From: Terriglobia bacterium
GTDB taxonomy: Bacteria; Acidobacteriota; Terriglobia; Terriglobales; Acidobacteriaceae
Length of the DNA stretch: 64,000 bases
NCBI GenBank assembly: GCA_020073495.1
Contig: JAIQFD010000002.1
Span: forward strand, 620,001-684,000
Direction: 5' to 3'
Part shown: positions 17,705 to 26,459 of the stretch, piece after piece
How the letters are laid out: the number at the start of each line of letters is the position of its first letter
How positions within the stretch are numbered: position 1 is the first letter of the stretch
The notes under the pieces: generated by a model
The model's input: the letters and a program-made list of their open reading frames with translations, nothing else
Database searches by the model: none
What the model was told of the DNA's origin: nothing
Program-made: the position numbers and the translations under genes

Positions 17705-18913
17705 TCAATAGGGGCCGATGATTCCGCCGATGTTGCGCGAAGCCGGCTGCTGCGCGCGGCCGATTTTCATCGCCGCCGCGATCACTTCAAGGTACTTCAG
17801 CCCCGAGCCGGTATTGAACAGCACGACCCGGTCGCTCTTCTTCAGGAACCGGCTGGCGCGCAGCTTGCGATACGCGGCCAGCGACGCCGCCCCCTCCGGC
17901 GCCGCGAACACTCCCTCATGCGACGCCCACTCTCGCAACGATTCCATGATCTCGTCGTCGGTCACGGCCACGGCGGTGCCGCGGCTCTTCTTCAGGATGT
18001 CGAGGATGATGTAGTCGGCATAGGCCTTGGGGACGCGCAGACCGGCGGCAACGGTGTCGGCGTCCTGCCACGGTTCCGACACCTTCTTGCCTTCATCCCA
18101 TGCTTTAGGGATAGGCGCGCAACCGCTTGATTGCACAGCAATCATCTTAGGCCGCCTGGCGCCGATCCAGCCCAGCTCCTGCATCTCCTCGAAGGCCTTC
18201 CACATGCCGATCAGGCCCACTCCTCCGCCGGTCGGATAAATGATGGCTTCGGGAAGCTCCCAGTTCAGTTGCTCCGCGACCTCGTAGCCCATGGTCTTCT
18301 TGCCCTCGACGCGGAAGGGCTCCTTCAGGGTCGAGATGTCGAACCATCCTTCGGCCTGCCGGCGCTCGCCGACTATGCGAGCGCAGTCGCTGATCAGCCC
18401 ATCCACCAGGGTGACGTGCGCGCCGTACGCCTTGCACTCGACCAGATTGGCCTGGGGTACGTCCGTGGGCATGAAGATGTGCGCCTCGATGCCGGCTGCG
18501 GCTGCATAGGCAGCCAGCGCGCTCGCCGCGTTCCCCGCCGAGGGTACCGCCAGCTTCTTCAGCCCGTAGGCCTTCGCCATGGTCACGGCCGCGCACAGAC
18601 CGCGCGCTTTGAACGAGCCGGTCGGGTTCAGCCCTTCGTCTTTGATGAAGACGTTCGCGTCGTGGCGGCTGGGCAGCATGGGCGTGAATCCTTCACCCAG
18701 CGAAACCGGAGTGACCTCGGGCAAGACCTCGGCGTACCGCCACATCGTCGCCGGCCGCCCGGCCAGTGATTTCTTGCTGAACTTGCGCCGGAGCGCCGCC
18801 AGGTCATACCGGACGTAGAGCGACCCTGCATCCTTCGGGCAGACCGTCTGCGGGCGGTCGCCGTCCAGGCTCGCGCCGCATTTTGTGCACTCCAGGTACG
18901 CGATCTTCGCCAT
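17705..18913 (-). CDS. thrC: Threonine synthase
   Basis: A 402-residue PLP enzyme converting O-phosphohomoserine to threonine. The N-terminus has the short zinc-ribbon-like stretch ECTKCGASL...CPKD, seen in many threonine synthases. The PLP lysine lies in NPTGSFKARG (about residue 110), and the phosphate-binding loop TGGGVG near 220 is present. The start at MAKIAYLEC (18913) is chosen over a non-homologous upstream extension of 12 codons. It precedes the alanyl-tRNA editing gene by 23 nt and probably shares its message. Confidence 0.93.
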   Translation of the reverse strand: MAKIAYLECTKCGASLDGDRPQTVCPKDAGSLYVRYDLAALRRKFSKKSLAGRPATMWRYAEVLPEVTPVSLGEGFTPMLPSRHDANVFIKDEGLNPTGSFKARGLCAAVTMAKAYGLKKLAVPSAGNAASALAAYAAAAGIEAHIFMPTDVPQANLVECKAYGAHVTLVDGLISDCARIVGERRQAEGWFDISTLKEPFRVEGKKTMGYEVAEQLNWELPEAIIYPTGGGVGLIGMWKAFEEMQELGWIGARRPKMIAVQSSGCAPIPKAWDEGKKVSEPWQDADTVAAGLRVPKAYADYIILDILKKSRGTAVAVTDDEIMESLREWASHEGVFAAPEGAASLAAYRKLRASRFLKKSDRVVLFNTGSGLKYLEVIAAAMKIGRAQQPASRNIGGIIGPY

Positions 18914-18967
18914 GGGGAAACCGAGAAGTCTAGCAGAACCCGGACCCAAAGCTCGGGCTGCGACCTT

Positions 18968-19702
18968 TCAGCGCAGGTCTTTCAGAAGCGCTGCGGCTCG
19001 GCGGTACCACGGACGTTCCCGCCGGCGCTGGAATCCTGGCATCGTCCGCTTCTTACTGCGCACTCGCTCGAGCAGTTCTCGCGCCTCGGCGTCACGGCCC
19101 TGGGACTTCAGGAACTCGGCGTAATGAACCTGCGACTCGGTCAGCGTCGAGGTCTCCATCACCTTGCGGAAGAGGTTGTCGGCCTTCTCGTTCTGTCCCG
19201 TGCGCGCATAGGCGTGGGCCAGCAGCGCCGGCGCTCGCGCGAAGTCATATTTCGGGTCCTTGCTGACGACGCGCTCCAGGTCGGGCACGGCGGCGGCAAA
19301 ATCTTCCAGCTCCATCGAGCAGATCCCACGCCGGTAGAACGGATCGGAAGAATCGGTACGCGACGAGATGGAGCGGTCGAAGCACTCTTTCGCGCGCGCG
19401 AACTTTTCTTCGTCCAGGTACAACTGTCCCAGCTCTTCGTAGTTGCCGGCGGAGGGGTTGTCCAGCACCATCGCTTGCAGTTCGCCGATGCGCCGGCGGC
19501 GCGAGAACCCGCGAAACGTTCCGCCCAGCAGCTGCGCGTCCGGCAGCACCTCGGCGACGATGTAAACCAGCGCGCCCAGGGGGCCGAGGAAAAGGATCAC
19601 CCACAGCCAGTAGCCATCCGGCCGCCGTCGTATGAAGTGGATGATCGCCCCGACCTGGAGGAGGATCCCCCACGGGTACAGCAATCCCAACAGGCTGAAC
19701 AT
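18968..19702 (-). CDS. Membrane-anchored TPR protein
   Basis: A 244-residue protein. Residues 1-55 contain two hydrophobic spans with the pattern YWLWVILFLGPLGALVYIV, like the short PLDc_N-type membrane module. From about residue 80, tetratricopeptide repeats follow (NYEELGQLYLDEEKFARAKECFDRS, DPFYRRGICSMELEDFAAAV and others). The basic C-terminus reads RRRERPWYRR. TPR proteins scaffold other proteins; no partner is evident. It is 54 nt upstream of thrC on the same strand. Confidence 0.7.
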   Translation of the reverse strand: MFSLLGLLYPWGILLQVGAIIHFIRRRPDGYWLWVILFLGPLGALVYIVAEVLPDAQLLGGTFRGFSRRRRIGELQAMVLDNPSAGNYEELGQLYLDEEKFARAKECFDRSISSRTDSSDPFYRRGICSMELEDFAAAVPDLERVVSKDPKYDFARAPALLAHAYARTGQNEKADNLFRKVMETSTLTESQVHYAEFLKSQGRDAEARELLERVRSKKRTMPGFQRRRERPWYRRAAALLKDLR

Positions 19703-19764
19703 GCGCGCTGGTTATAACATGGGAGCGCGTTAGGAATGCAGCTGGTCCGCGTCCGCTGCTCTGC

Positions 19765-19770
19765 TAAAAT
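19765..19770 (+). promoter_or_regulatory. Extended -10 box of the HAD-transglycosylase pair
   Basis: TGCTAAAAT. The first in-frame ATG (19769) overlaps this box, so translation more likely begins at the GTG at 19778, nearly leaderless. Confidence 0.5.
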
Positions 19771-19777
19771 GCACGTA

Positions 19778-20608
19778 GTGAATCTGCCTGTCCGCCTGCT
19801 CGCCATCGATATTGATGGCACCTTGCTCGATCCTACCTTCCAGGTCAGTGCGGCGAACCTTGCGGCGCTGAAGCGCGCGCACCAAGCGGGGATCGAGATC
19901 GTGCTGGTCACGGGACGTCGCAGCACTTTTGCCCTCCCCGTGGCCGATGCTTTGGGCTTCGAAGTGTCGCTGATCAGTTCCAACGGCGCCGTGACCAAGT
20001 CGAGCACCGGCGATTTATTCCATCGCGACCTGCTGCCCGCCGCGACCGCAAGCGCGATCTGCGGTTATATGCGCGACTACCGCGATTGCCTGGTGCTCAC
20101 CTTCGACATCAGCGGACGCGGCGAGATTGTGCTCGAGCAGACCGTGAGCCATCCCAGCATCCAGCGCTGGATGGAGAAGAATGCCGAGTACATCGAGCAT
20201 GTCGTTCCCATCGAGCGCGCGCTCACCTCCGACCCGGTGCAGGTGATGTTCTGCGGCGGCGTGGAGCGGATGCGCCGCGCCGAAGCCCGGCTGGTGGAAG
20301 GGCGCTTCCATGTCACCCTGCTGAAAACGCAGTACGTGGCGCGCGATCTCTGCATCCTCGACGTCCTGAACGCGGGCTGTTCCAAGGGTCACGCCCTGGA
20401 GCGATGGGCGCGGCACCGCGGCTTCGGCCGCGAGCAGGTCATGGCCATCGGTGATAACTATAACGATGTCGAAATGCTTGAGTTTGCGGGCGTCCCCGTT
20501 ATCATGGGCAATGCATCCGAAGATCTGAAGCAGAATGGCTGGCACGTGACTCTGGGCAACGACCAGAGCGGCGTGGCGGCGGCGGTGGAACAGGTTTTGC
20601 GGATCTGA
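19778..20608 (+). CDS. HAD-superfamily sugar-phosphate phosphatase (Cof type)
   Basis: A 276-residue cytoplasmic hydrolase. The HAD motif I is AIDIDGTLLD near residue 9, motif II VTGR, and the C-terminal Mg-binding motif GDNYNDVEML near residue 228; the C2 cap lies between. Cof/YbiV-type enzymes dephosphorylate sugar phosphates or flavin intermediates; the substrate is not inferable. The start is set at the GTG 19778 because an upstream ATG at 19769 lies inside the -10 box. Its TGA stop overlaps the next ATG, so the pair is coupled to the transglycosylase. Confidence 0.85.
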   Translation: MNLPVRLLAIDIDGTLLDPTFQVSAANLAALKRAHQAGIEIVLVTGRRSTFALPVADALGFEVSLISSNGAVTKSSTGDLFHRDLLPAATASAICGYMRDYRDCLVLTFDISGRGEIVLEQTVSHPSIQRWMEKNAEYIEHVVPIERALTSDPVQVMFCGGVERMRRAEARLVEGRFHVTLLKTQYVARDLCILDVLNAGCSKGHALERWARHRGFGREQVMAIGDNYNDVEMLEFAGVPVIMGNASEDLKQNGWHVTLGNDQSGVAAAVEQVLRI

Positions 20609-21327
20609 TGAAGAGGGCGGCAAAACTCGGCGCGTGGGCTCTGGCCATGACTCTGGTGCTGCCGTCATGGGCGGCGGATTCCTCCGTCCAGGCGAAACCC
20701 TCGGTCGCGCCGGTGGCGTACCTCGCCCTTCTGCGCAACGGGTTCTCCATCCGCCACCAGCGCAGCGAAGCGCGCGACGGCGGGGTCACCCGCCTGTATA
20801 CCTCCGCCGACGATTTCGTGGATGTCCCCACGCTGGAGATCGCCTCCATCGAGGCCGAGGAGGCCCTGCCCCAGCCGCCGCAATCGCCCCCTACAGGGGA
20901 CGTTCCCCGGCTGCTCGATCTGGCCAGTGACAAGCACCAGGTGGACGCAGATTTCATCCGCAGTGTCATTCGCGCGGAGAGCGGATTCAATCCCAGGGCG
21001 CTGTCACCCAAGGGCGCACAAGGGTTGATGCAGCTGATGCCGCAGACCGCTTTGAAACTCGGCGTGCAAGACCCGTTCGAGCCTGGCGCCAACATCGACG
21101 CCGGCACCAAGTACCTGCGCGATCTTCTGCTGCAGTACCACGGAGACGTGGCCAAGGCCCTGGCCGCCTACAACGCCGGCCCGCTGCGCGTGGCGCAATA
21201 CAACGGTGTGCCGCCGTACCGCGAGACGCGTGCTTACATCCGCCGCGTGATCAATGATTACAATCGCGCGAAGCGCTCGCAGCCGCACAAAGACCAATCC
21301 AGCACCGCACCGAAACCCGGTAACTGA
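20608..21327 (+). CDS. Lytic transglycosylase (SLT family)
   Basis: A 239-residue exported murein-cleaving enzyme. A signal peptide (residues 1-22, ending PSWAA) is followed by about 80 residues of linker, then a goose-lysozyme-like SLT domain: VIRAESGFNPRALSPKGAQG carries the catalytic Glu near residue 114, LMQLMPQTA and YLRDLLLQYHGDVAKALAAYNAGP complete the conserved core. The basic C-terminus follows. It overlaps the upstream HAD gene by one base. It acts in the periplasm to remodel peptidoglycan, releasing anhydromuropeptides. Confidence 0.9.
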   Translation: MKRAAKLGAWALAMTLVLPSWAADSSVQAKPSVAPVAYLALLRNGFSIRHQRSEARDGGVTRLYTSADDFVDVPTLEIASIEAEEALPQPPQSPPTGDVPRLLDLASDKHQVDADFIRSVIRAESGFNPRALSPKGAQGLMQLMPQTALKLGVQDPFEPGANIDAGTKYLRDLLLQYHGDVAKALAAYNAGPLRVAQYNGVPPYRETRAYIRRVINDYNRAKRSQPHKDQSSTAPKPGN

Positions 21328-21342
21328 TTCCGCTAGAACGAA

Positions 21343-21368
21343 GAACGGGGCGCGAATCCGCCCCGTTC
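21343..21368. terminator. Hairpin between convergent genes
   Basis: A 10-bp stem (GAACGGGGCG / CGCCCCGTTC) with a 6-nt loop between the transglycosylase and beta-propeller stops. There is no T-tract, so intrinsic termination is uncertain. Confidence 0.5.
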
Positions 21369-21390
21369 CAGGTTCATCGCTTTCCGACCG

Positions 21391-22605
21391 CTACGGGTCG
21401 ATCTGGAGCACGTCTTCAATCTTCCCGACGGCGTCCAGTTGCTGGCTCAAGGGCAGCGGCTGGGCTGTTGTCGTATTGAAGATGCGGATCTCGCCGCCCT
21501 GCGCCAGGTACATGCGGTCGCGCCCGCTGATCGCCTGGATCCCGCCCACGTCTCCAAAGCCATTGCCGTTGTGGGACGGATCCGGGTCGATCTCGACCGT
21601 CGCTGTCTTCGCGCCGGTGTCGTAGATAGTCAGGCAGCGGAGCTGGGTGCACGTCCTGGCTCCGATGAAAAGATGGCTGTGCGTGTCCAGGCCCATCTTC
21701 CAGTGAAATCCGTCGCCGATCTGCACGGGGTTGCTCACCGTCATCGTTCCCGTATCCACCACCGACAGCTGGCCCACGAGTTGGCCGTCAATGCCCGCCA
21801 CGTAAAGCGTGGAGGAATCCAACAGCGCTACGGTTGCTCCGGGCACGGGGATGGGGCTCCCCACCACCGACGTGGTGTTCATGTCCACCACGGTCACGTT
21901 CGCTTGTGCGCCGCCGCATTCCGCCCCGCAGCTCAGGATGTAGGCCTTGGAATCGTCGGAGCTGAAGACGCCCGAGATGGGATGGTCAAAGGCCAACGCC
22001 GACTGAATCGCTGTCGCGGCACCCGCCGGATTGGTGGACGCTGTGGCCGTATCGATGACCGTGATCGTGTCCGTCAGCGTGTCGCTGAACACCAGCAGCT
22101 TCTTGCCGTTGTGGCCCAGCACCACCTGCACCGGGGTCTGCACCGACACCGTCTGGGCGATAATGGAGTTTTGCAAATCGAGAACGACCACCCGATTCGC
22201 GTTCCGCACGGAGGCGAAGCCGGTCGCATTATTCAGAGCCGCAAAACCATCGCTGTGGTCCGGCAACACGATGCCTGTTTGCTGTTCCGTGCTGCTGTTG
22301 AGAACGTACATCACATTGCCGGCTGGACTGAAGACGAGCGTGACCGACCGGTCGAGCGCTAGCTCCATCTGCTGCGGCTGGGCGTTTGTTAGCTGGAAAG
22401 AGAAGGTAGAAAAAACGTCCTGGCTCGCGTCAATGATGTTGATCACGCCGGAGAAGCTGTTGGACGCCAGGACCCGCTTCGTCAGCCCGCTGGTCGGGTT
22501 CGTTGTGGTCTGGGAGCCAGAGGTCCCGCACGCCGTCAGGTACACGCCAAGCAGGATCAGAGCGGATAATGCCCAGAAGATTCGCTTCAAACGTCGAACT
22601 CCCAC
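21391..22605 (-). CDS. YVTN-type beta-propeller lipoprotein
   Basis: A 404-residue secreted protein. A lipoprotein signal (hydrophobic ALSALILLGVYLTACG, Cys26 as lipid site) is followed by repeats of 40-45 residues of the YVTN/lactonase kind, such as VLASNSFSGVINIIDASQ, TDTITVIDTATAS, and NVTVVDMNTTSV. This is a seven-bladed propeller scaffold typical of surface or periplasmic binding proteins; no catalytic residues are apparent. The start is a GTG; the strong extended -10 (TGCTATAAT) lies about 33 nt upstream. It is divergent from the methyltransferase-reductase gene. Confidence 0.8.
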   Translation of the reverse strand: MGVRRLKRIFWALSALILLGVYLTACGTSGSQTTTNPTSGLTKRVLASNSFSGVINIIDASQDVFSTFSFQLTNAQPQQMELALDRSVTLVFSPAGNVMYVLNSSTEQQTGIVLPDHSDGFAALNNATGFASVRNANRVVVLDLQNSIIAQTVSVQTPVQVVLGHNGKKLLVFSDTLTDTITVIDTATASTNPAGAATAIQSALAFDHPISGVFSSDDSKAYILSCGAECGGAQANVTVVDMNTTSVVGSPIPVPGATVALLDSSTLYVAGIDGQLVGQLSVVDTGTMTVSNPVQIGDGFHWKMGLDTHSHLFIGARTCTQLRCLTIYDTGAKTATVEIDPDPSHNGNGFGDVGGIQAISGRDRMYLAQGGEIRIFNTTTAQPLPLSQQLDAVGKIEDVLQIDP

Positions 22606-22637
22606 GGAGATGATGAAATTGGAGTGCTGAACTGCGG

Positions 22638-22643
22638 ATTATA
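22638..22643 (-). promoter_or_regulatory. Consensus extended -10 of the beta-propeller gene
   Basis: Minus-strand TGCTATAAT, a perfect extended -10, with predicted start about 30 nt before the GTG at 22605. Confidence 0.6.
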
Positions 22644-22701
22644 GCAGAGCGGTCGCGCGGTCCGGATCGCGCATGGACTGACGCACAGCACGGATTTGAG
22701 A

Positions 22702-22707
22702 TATTCT
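22702..22707 (+). promoter_or_regulatory. -10 box of the methyltransferase-reductase gene
   Basis: TATTCT ends 7 nt before the ATG at 22714, so the start site should fall on or next to the A of the ATG. Confidence 0.45.
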
Positions 22708-22713
22708 CATCGG

Positions 22714-24588
22714 ATGGTGGGTGATTTCCTTTCACGGCTGAAAGAGGGCCCGGTGCTGTGTGACGGCGCCATGGGCACCTTGCTTTATTCCAAGGGCATT
22801 TTCATCAACCGCTGTTACGACGAACTGAACCTCTCGCAGCCGGACCTGATCCGCTCCATCCACGCGGAGTATCTCCAAGCGGGCGCCGAGGTTATCGAAA
22901 CCAATACATTCGGGGCAAACTCCTTCCGCTTGGCGCGGCACGGCCTGGCCGAGCACCTGCGCGACATCAACATCGCCGGCGCCAGCCTGGCGCGTGCCGC
23001 GGCCGACCACGAAGCCGCCAAGCGCGCCATCCAGCCACTGGTGGGCGGGTCCGTCGGTCCGCTCGGTGTCCGCATCGAGCCACTGGGCAAGATCGCCCGC
23101 GCAGAGGCGCGCACCGCCTTCGTCCAACAGATCGGCGCCCTGGTGGAAGGCGGAGTGGACCTGCTCATTCTCGAGACCATGGGATATCTGGAGGAAGTTC
23201 ACCAGGCCATCCTCGCCGCGCGCGAAGTCGATCCCAAGATCCCCGTGGTGGCGCAAGTCACCATCGACGAAGAAGGCAATTGTCTCGACGGCTCCAGCCC
23301 CGAAACCTTTGCCACCAAGCTCACCGACTGGGGCGCCGATGTCGTCGGCTGCAACTGCAGCGTCGGCCCAGTCGCCATGCTGGACGCCCTGGAGCGCGTT
23401 CGCCGCGTCACGTCCCTGCCCACCTCGGCCCAGCCCAACGCCGGCATGCCGCGCTCGGTCGAAGGACGCAATATCTATCTCTGCTCACCGGAGTACATGG
23501 CCAGCTACGCGCGGAAGTTCGTGCGCTCGGGCGTGCTGTTCGTCGGCGGATGCTGCGGCACCACTCCCGACCACATCCGCGCCATGCGTTCGGCGCTGCG
23601 CTCCAGCGAAGCCAAGACCACCTTCCAGGTGGGGAGCGCTCCGCGGGCCCAATCCGCGGTCGAAGTCCCGCCGCTGGAGCAGCGCTCGAGCCTCGGGGCC
23701 AAGCTGGCGCGCGGCGATTTCGCCACCATGGTCGAGATCGTCCCCCCCAAGGGCACCAACGTGGGCAAGGAGCTCGACGGCGCCAGGTTCCTGAAGTCCA
23801 TGGGCGTGGACGGCATCAACATTCCCGACAGCCCGCGAGCCTCCGCGCGTATGAGCAACCAGGCGCTGGCTACGCTGGTCCAGCAGCAGGTGGGCATCGA
23901 GTCCGTCCTCCATTACACCTGCCGGGACCGCAACGTGCTCAGCATCCAGTCGGATCTGCTGGGCGCCAGTGCCCTCGGTATCCACAACCTGATCTGTATC
24001 ACCGGCGACCCGCCGAAGCTCGGCAACTACCCCGACGCCACCGCGGTGTTCGACGTGGACGCCATCGGGCTGGTGAACATCGTGAGCAACCTGAATAAGG
24101 GGCTGGACATCGGCGGGAACGCGATCGGCACGGCAACGACCTTCGTCATCGGTGTCGGCGCTAACCCCGGTGCGCCCGACCTCGACGAGGAGATCCGCCG
24201 CTTCGAGTACAAGGTCGAGGCGGGCGCCGAGTACGCGGTCACGCAGCCGGTCTTCGACGTCGCCCTTCTGGAGCAGTTCCTGAAGCGCATCGAGCACTGC
24301 CGCATCCCGGTGCTGGCTGGCATCTGGCCGCTGATCAGCGTGCGCAACGCCGAGTTCATGAAGAACGAATTGCGCGTGTCGGTGCCCGATCTCGTTATCG
24401 ACCGCATGGCCCGCGCGGCCAGCGCCGAGAGTGCGCGCGCCGAGGGCGTCGCCATCGCCCGCGAGATGTTACTGGCCGTCCGTGGCATCGTCCAAGGTAC
24501 CCAGATCAGCGCCCCGTTGGGCCGTTATCCAGCGGCCATGGATGTGCTCGAGGTGCTCGGATCACGCCCCGCCGGCACTGCGGTCTGA
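22714..24588 (+). CDS. Bifunctional homocysteine S-methyltransferase / methylenetetrahydrofolate reductase
   Basis: A 624-residue fusion. Residues 1-300 are a Pfam homocysteine S-methyltransferase domain (DGAMGTLLYSKG, NTFGANSFRL, the zinc-cysteine motif GGCCGTTPDHI). Residues about 325-600 are MetF-type methylenetetrahydrofolate reductase (FAD barrel: VEIVPPKGTNV, YTCRDRN, ITGDPP). This YitJ-like fusion lets the cell reduce methylene-THF and remethylate homocysteine from one polypeptide, feeding methionine and S-adenosylmethionine. The start is placed at ATG 22714 since the -10 box lies just upstream. No other methionine gene adjoins. Confidence 0.93.
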   Translation: MVGDFLSRLKEGPVLCDGAMGTLLYSKGIFINRCYDELNLSQPDLIRSIHAEYLQAGAEVIETNTFGANSFRLARHGLAEHLRDINIAGASLARAAADHEAAKRAIQPLVGGSVGPLGVRIEPLGKIARAEARTAFVQQIGALVEGGVDLLILETMGYLEEVHQAILAAREVDPKIPVVAQVTIDEEGNCLDGSSPETFATKLTDWGADVVGCNCSVGPVAMLDALERVRRVTSLPTSAQPNAGMPRSVEGRNIYLCSPEYMASYARKFVRSGVLFVGGCCGTTPDHIRAMRSALRSSEAKTTFQVGSAPRAQSAVEVPPLEQRSSLGAKLARGDFATMVEIVPPKGTNVGKELDGARFLKSMGVDGINIPDSPRASARMSNQALATLVQQQVGIESVLHYTCRDRNVLSIQSDLLGASALGIHNLICITGDPPKLGNYPDATAVFDVDAIGLVNIVSNLNKGLDIGGNAIGTATTFVIGVGANPGAPDLDEEIRRFEYKVEAGAEYAVTQPVFDVALLEQFLKRIEHCRIPVLAGIWPLISVRNAEFMKNELRVSVPDLVIDRMARAASAESARAEGVAIAREMLLAVRGIVQGTQISAPLGRYPAAMDVLEVLGSRPAGTAV

Positions 24589-24699
24589 GTGCCCGTTACG
24601 AAACCGCGCCCAATAATGAACTGCGGTTCAGTAATGTGGAAAACTTCGCCCTTGACCATTGCGGATGTGGAGTAAGATTCTAGCTAGACGGAGCAGACC

Positions 24700-24939
24700 T
24701 TGCCGAAGTTCGAGGAGTGTCTTCAGCGCCTGGAAAAGATAGTAAACGAGCTTGAGAAGGGGGACCTGCCCCTGGAATCGGCGCTAAAGCTCTTCGAAGA
24801 AGGTATCCAGCTCTCCAATTCCTGTCGCAAGGAATTGGAATCGGCGGAAGGCAAGGTCGAGATCCTGCTGAAGCAGAACGGAAAGCTCCAGCCTGAGCCT
24901 TTTGAAATGGCAGAAAAGGCGCAGGCGCACAAGAAGTGA
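24700..24939 (+). CDS. xseB: Exodeoxyribonuclease VII small subunit
   Basis: A 79-residue protein beginning at a TTG (GGAGCAG ribosome-site-like sequence upstream). FEECLQRLEKIVNELEKGDLPLESALKLFEEGI is the hallmark XseB sequence (two-helix bundle that binds XseA). ExoVII degrades single-stranded DNA. The large subunit xseA is not nearby. It precedes the receiver-like gene and the polyprenyl synthase; xseB-ispA is a frequent pairing in other bacteria. Confidence 0.9.
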   Translation: MPKFEECLQRLEKIVNELEKGDLPLESALKLFEEGIQLSNSCRKELESAEGKVEILLKQNGKLQPEPFEMAEKAQAHKK

Positions 24940-25039
24940 ACGGCTTTGAACCTTAACCCGCCTGCGGTGCCCCCTGACACCGCAGCCTTCTCCGGCCCGG
25001 CCTCATGGGCGCCGAGCCGATCCTGGAAGGTGGTTCGCC

Positions 25040-25411
25040 ATGAAGCCCTTGACGGTTGTCATCGCTCAGCAAGACCCCATATGCGCGGAAACGCTCGCTG
25101 CGTCTCTCCACTCCCACTTCCGCGCCATTTCGGTGGCGCGCTCGGTCGATGAGCTCCGCACGGCTATCCCCAAGAATCGCGCCGACCTGGCCGTCGTGGA
25201 CTTGGAGCTCGCGACCCTCCCCGATATCGCAGAGCTGCATCGCGAATTCCCCCAGACGGTGGTTGTGTGCACACACCGCACCCCGGACGAGGAGATGTGG
25301 TCGTTGGTCATGGAGGCCGGTGCGTCGGACTTCTGCCAGAACTCCGACGTGCGCTCGATCGTGATGGCGGCGACGCGGGACACGCATTTGGGGAACGGGG
25401 CCGCTGCCTAG
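25040..25411 (+). CDS. Degenerate stand-alone receiver-domain protein
   Basis: A 123-residue single-domain protein of the response-regulator receiver fold: alternating strands VVIAQQD, LAVVDLEL (phosphoacceptor position Asp52 of the motif VVDLE), VVVCTHRT, and the GASDF turn. The first acidic pair is reduced to QQD and the invariant lysine of the KPF segment is missing (the sequence there reads SDFCQNSDVR). It therefore may not phosphorylate normally, acting as a pseudo-receiver. No sensor kinase is adjacent. A clear terminator follows it. Confidence in the fold is fair, in function low. Confidence 0.65.
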   Translation: MKPLTVVIAQQDPICAETLAASLHSHFRAISVARSVDELRTAIPKNRADLAVVDLELATLPDIAELHREFPQTVVVCTHRTPDEEMWSLVMEAGASDFCQNSDVRSIVMAATRDTHLGNGAAA

Positions 25412-25429
25412 CTCAAGTTTGGAAGGCTG

Positions 25430-25454
25430 GGGCGCGCTTCGGCGCGCCCTTTTT
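25430..25454 (+). terminator. Rho-independent terminator
   Basis: An 8-bp stem (GGGCGCGC / GCGCGCCC) with a TTCG loop, then TTTTT. Confidence 0.9.
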
Positions 25455-25515
25455 GCTTTCTTGCATCGAACCCCGATCGACTGACGTACCGATGACCCGA
25501 CCTGCCGCTGTCCGC

Positions 25516-25521
25516 TATACT
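25516..25521 (+). promoter_or_regulatory. -10 box of ispA
   Basis: TATACT, ending 9 nt before the ATG at 25531. Confidence 0.5.
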
Positions 25522-25530
25522 CATCATTTC

Positions 25531-26412
25531 ATGCTCAAGGACACACTCGAGCAGGGTCGCGTAGCCATCGACGCCGCCCTGCAGCGTCTTCTTCCTCCAG
25601 ACACGCAATACCCGCCTTCGATCCACAAGGCGATGCGCCACAGTGTCTTTGCGGGGGGCAAGCGTCTGCGGCCCATCCTCTGCATGGAGGCGGCGCGCAT
25701 GCTCACAGGTTCCCTGCCGGAAGGGATTGAGGAACTGGGCTCGGCGCTGGAGATGCTGCACACCTATTCCCTCATCCATGATGATCTGCCGGCGCTCGAC
25801 AATGACGATCTGCGCCGTGGCCAGCCCACGTGTCACAAGGCCTTCGGCGAATCCACCGCCATCCTGGCCGGAGACGCGCTCCAAACCTATGCCTACGAAG
25901 TGCTTGCCCGCCTGCATTGCCCCGCCGACCGCTGCGTGCGCATCATCGAAGAAAGTGCCCGCGCCACCGGTACGGTGGAGGGCATGATCGGCGGCCAGGT
26001 CATGGATCTCGAAGCCGAGCGCACCAAGCCCGACGCCAGGACGCTGGAGTACATCCATCGGTCGAAAACCGGGGCGCTGATCACCGCCAGCCTGGTCAAC
26101 GGCGGCATCTACGCTGGCGGCAGCAACACCGACATCCAGCGGCTGCGCGAGTTCGGCCGCGCCATCGGCTTGGCCTTCCAGATCGCCGACGACGTGCTCG
26201 ATGTTACGCAGACCTCCGAACAACTGGGCAAGACCGCCGGCAAAGACACCGCGGTCGACAAGGCAACCTACCCCGCTCTGTTCGGGATCGAGGAGTCCAT
26301 GAGCATGGCGTCGCGACTGGTGACCCAGGGGTGCGCCGCGCTGGATTCGTTCGGCCAGCGGGCAGCCACGTTGAAGGAGTTGGCGCACTTCCTGGTCGAG
26401 CGCAAAAAATGA
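25531..26412 (+). CDS. ispA: Polyprenyl diphosphate synthase (farnesyl/geranylgeranyl type)
   Basis: A 293-residue cytoplasmic trans-prenyltransferase that joins isopentenyl diphosphate to allylic diphosphates. The first Asp-rich motif reads DDLPALDNDD (about residue 85) and the second QIADDVLDV (about 222), with GGKRLRP and FQIADD between. The wide DDxxxxD spacing in the first motif is the bacterial FPP-synthase type. The ATG is 9 nt after a -10 box. It precedes the BshB1-like deacetylase by 47 nt. Confidence 0.9.
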   Translation: MLKDTLEQGRVAIDAALQRLLPPDTQYPPSIHKAMRHSVFAGGKRLRPILCMEAARMLTGSLPEGIEELGSALEMLHTYSLIHDDLPALDNDDLRRGQPTCHKAFGESTAILAGDALQTYAYEVLARLHCPADRCVRIIEESARATGTVEGMIGGQVMDLEAERTKPDARTLEYIHRSKTGALITASLVNGGIYAGGSNTDIQRLREFGRAIGLAFQIADDVLDVTQTSEQLGKTAGKDTAVDKATYPALFGIEESMSMASRLVTQGCAALDSFGQRAATLKELAHFLVERKK

Positions 26413-26459
26413 AGCGTCGCCTTCACTTCTGCAATCTGAGTGCTGCGTTCTGACTTCAG

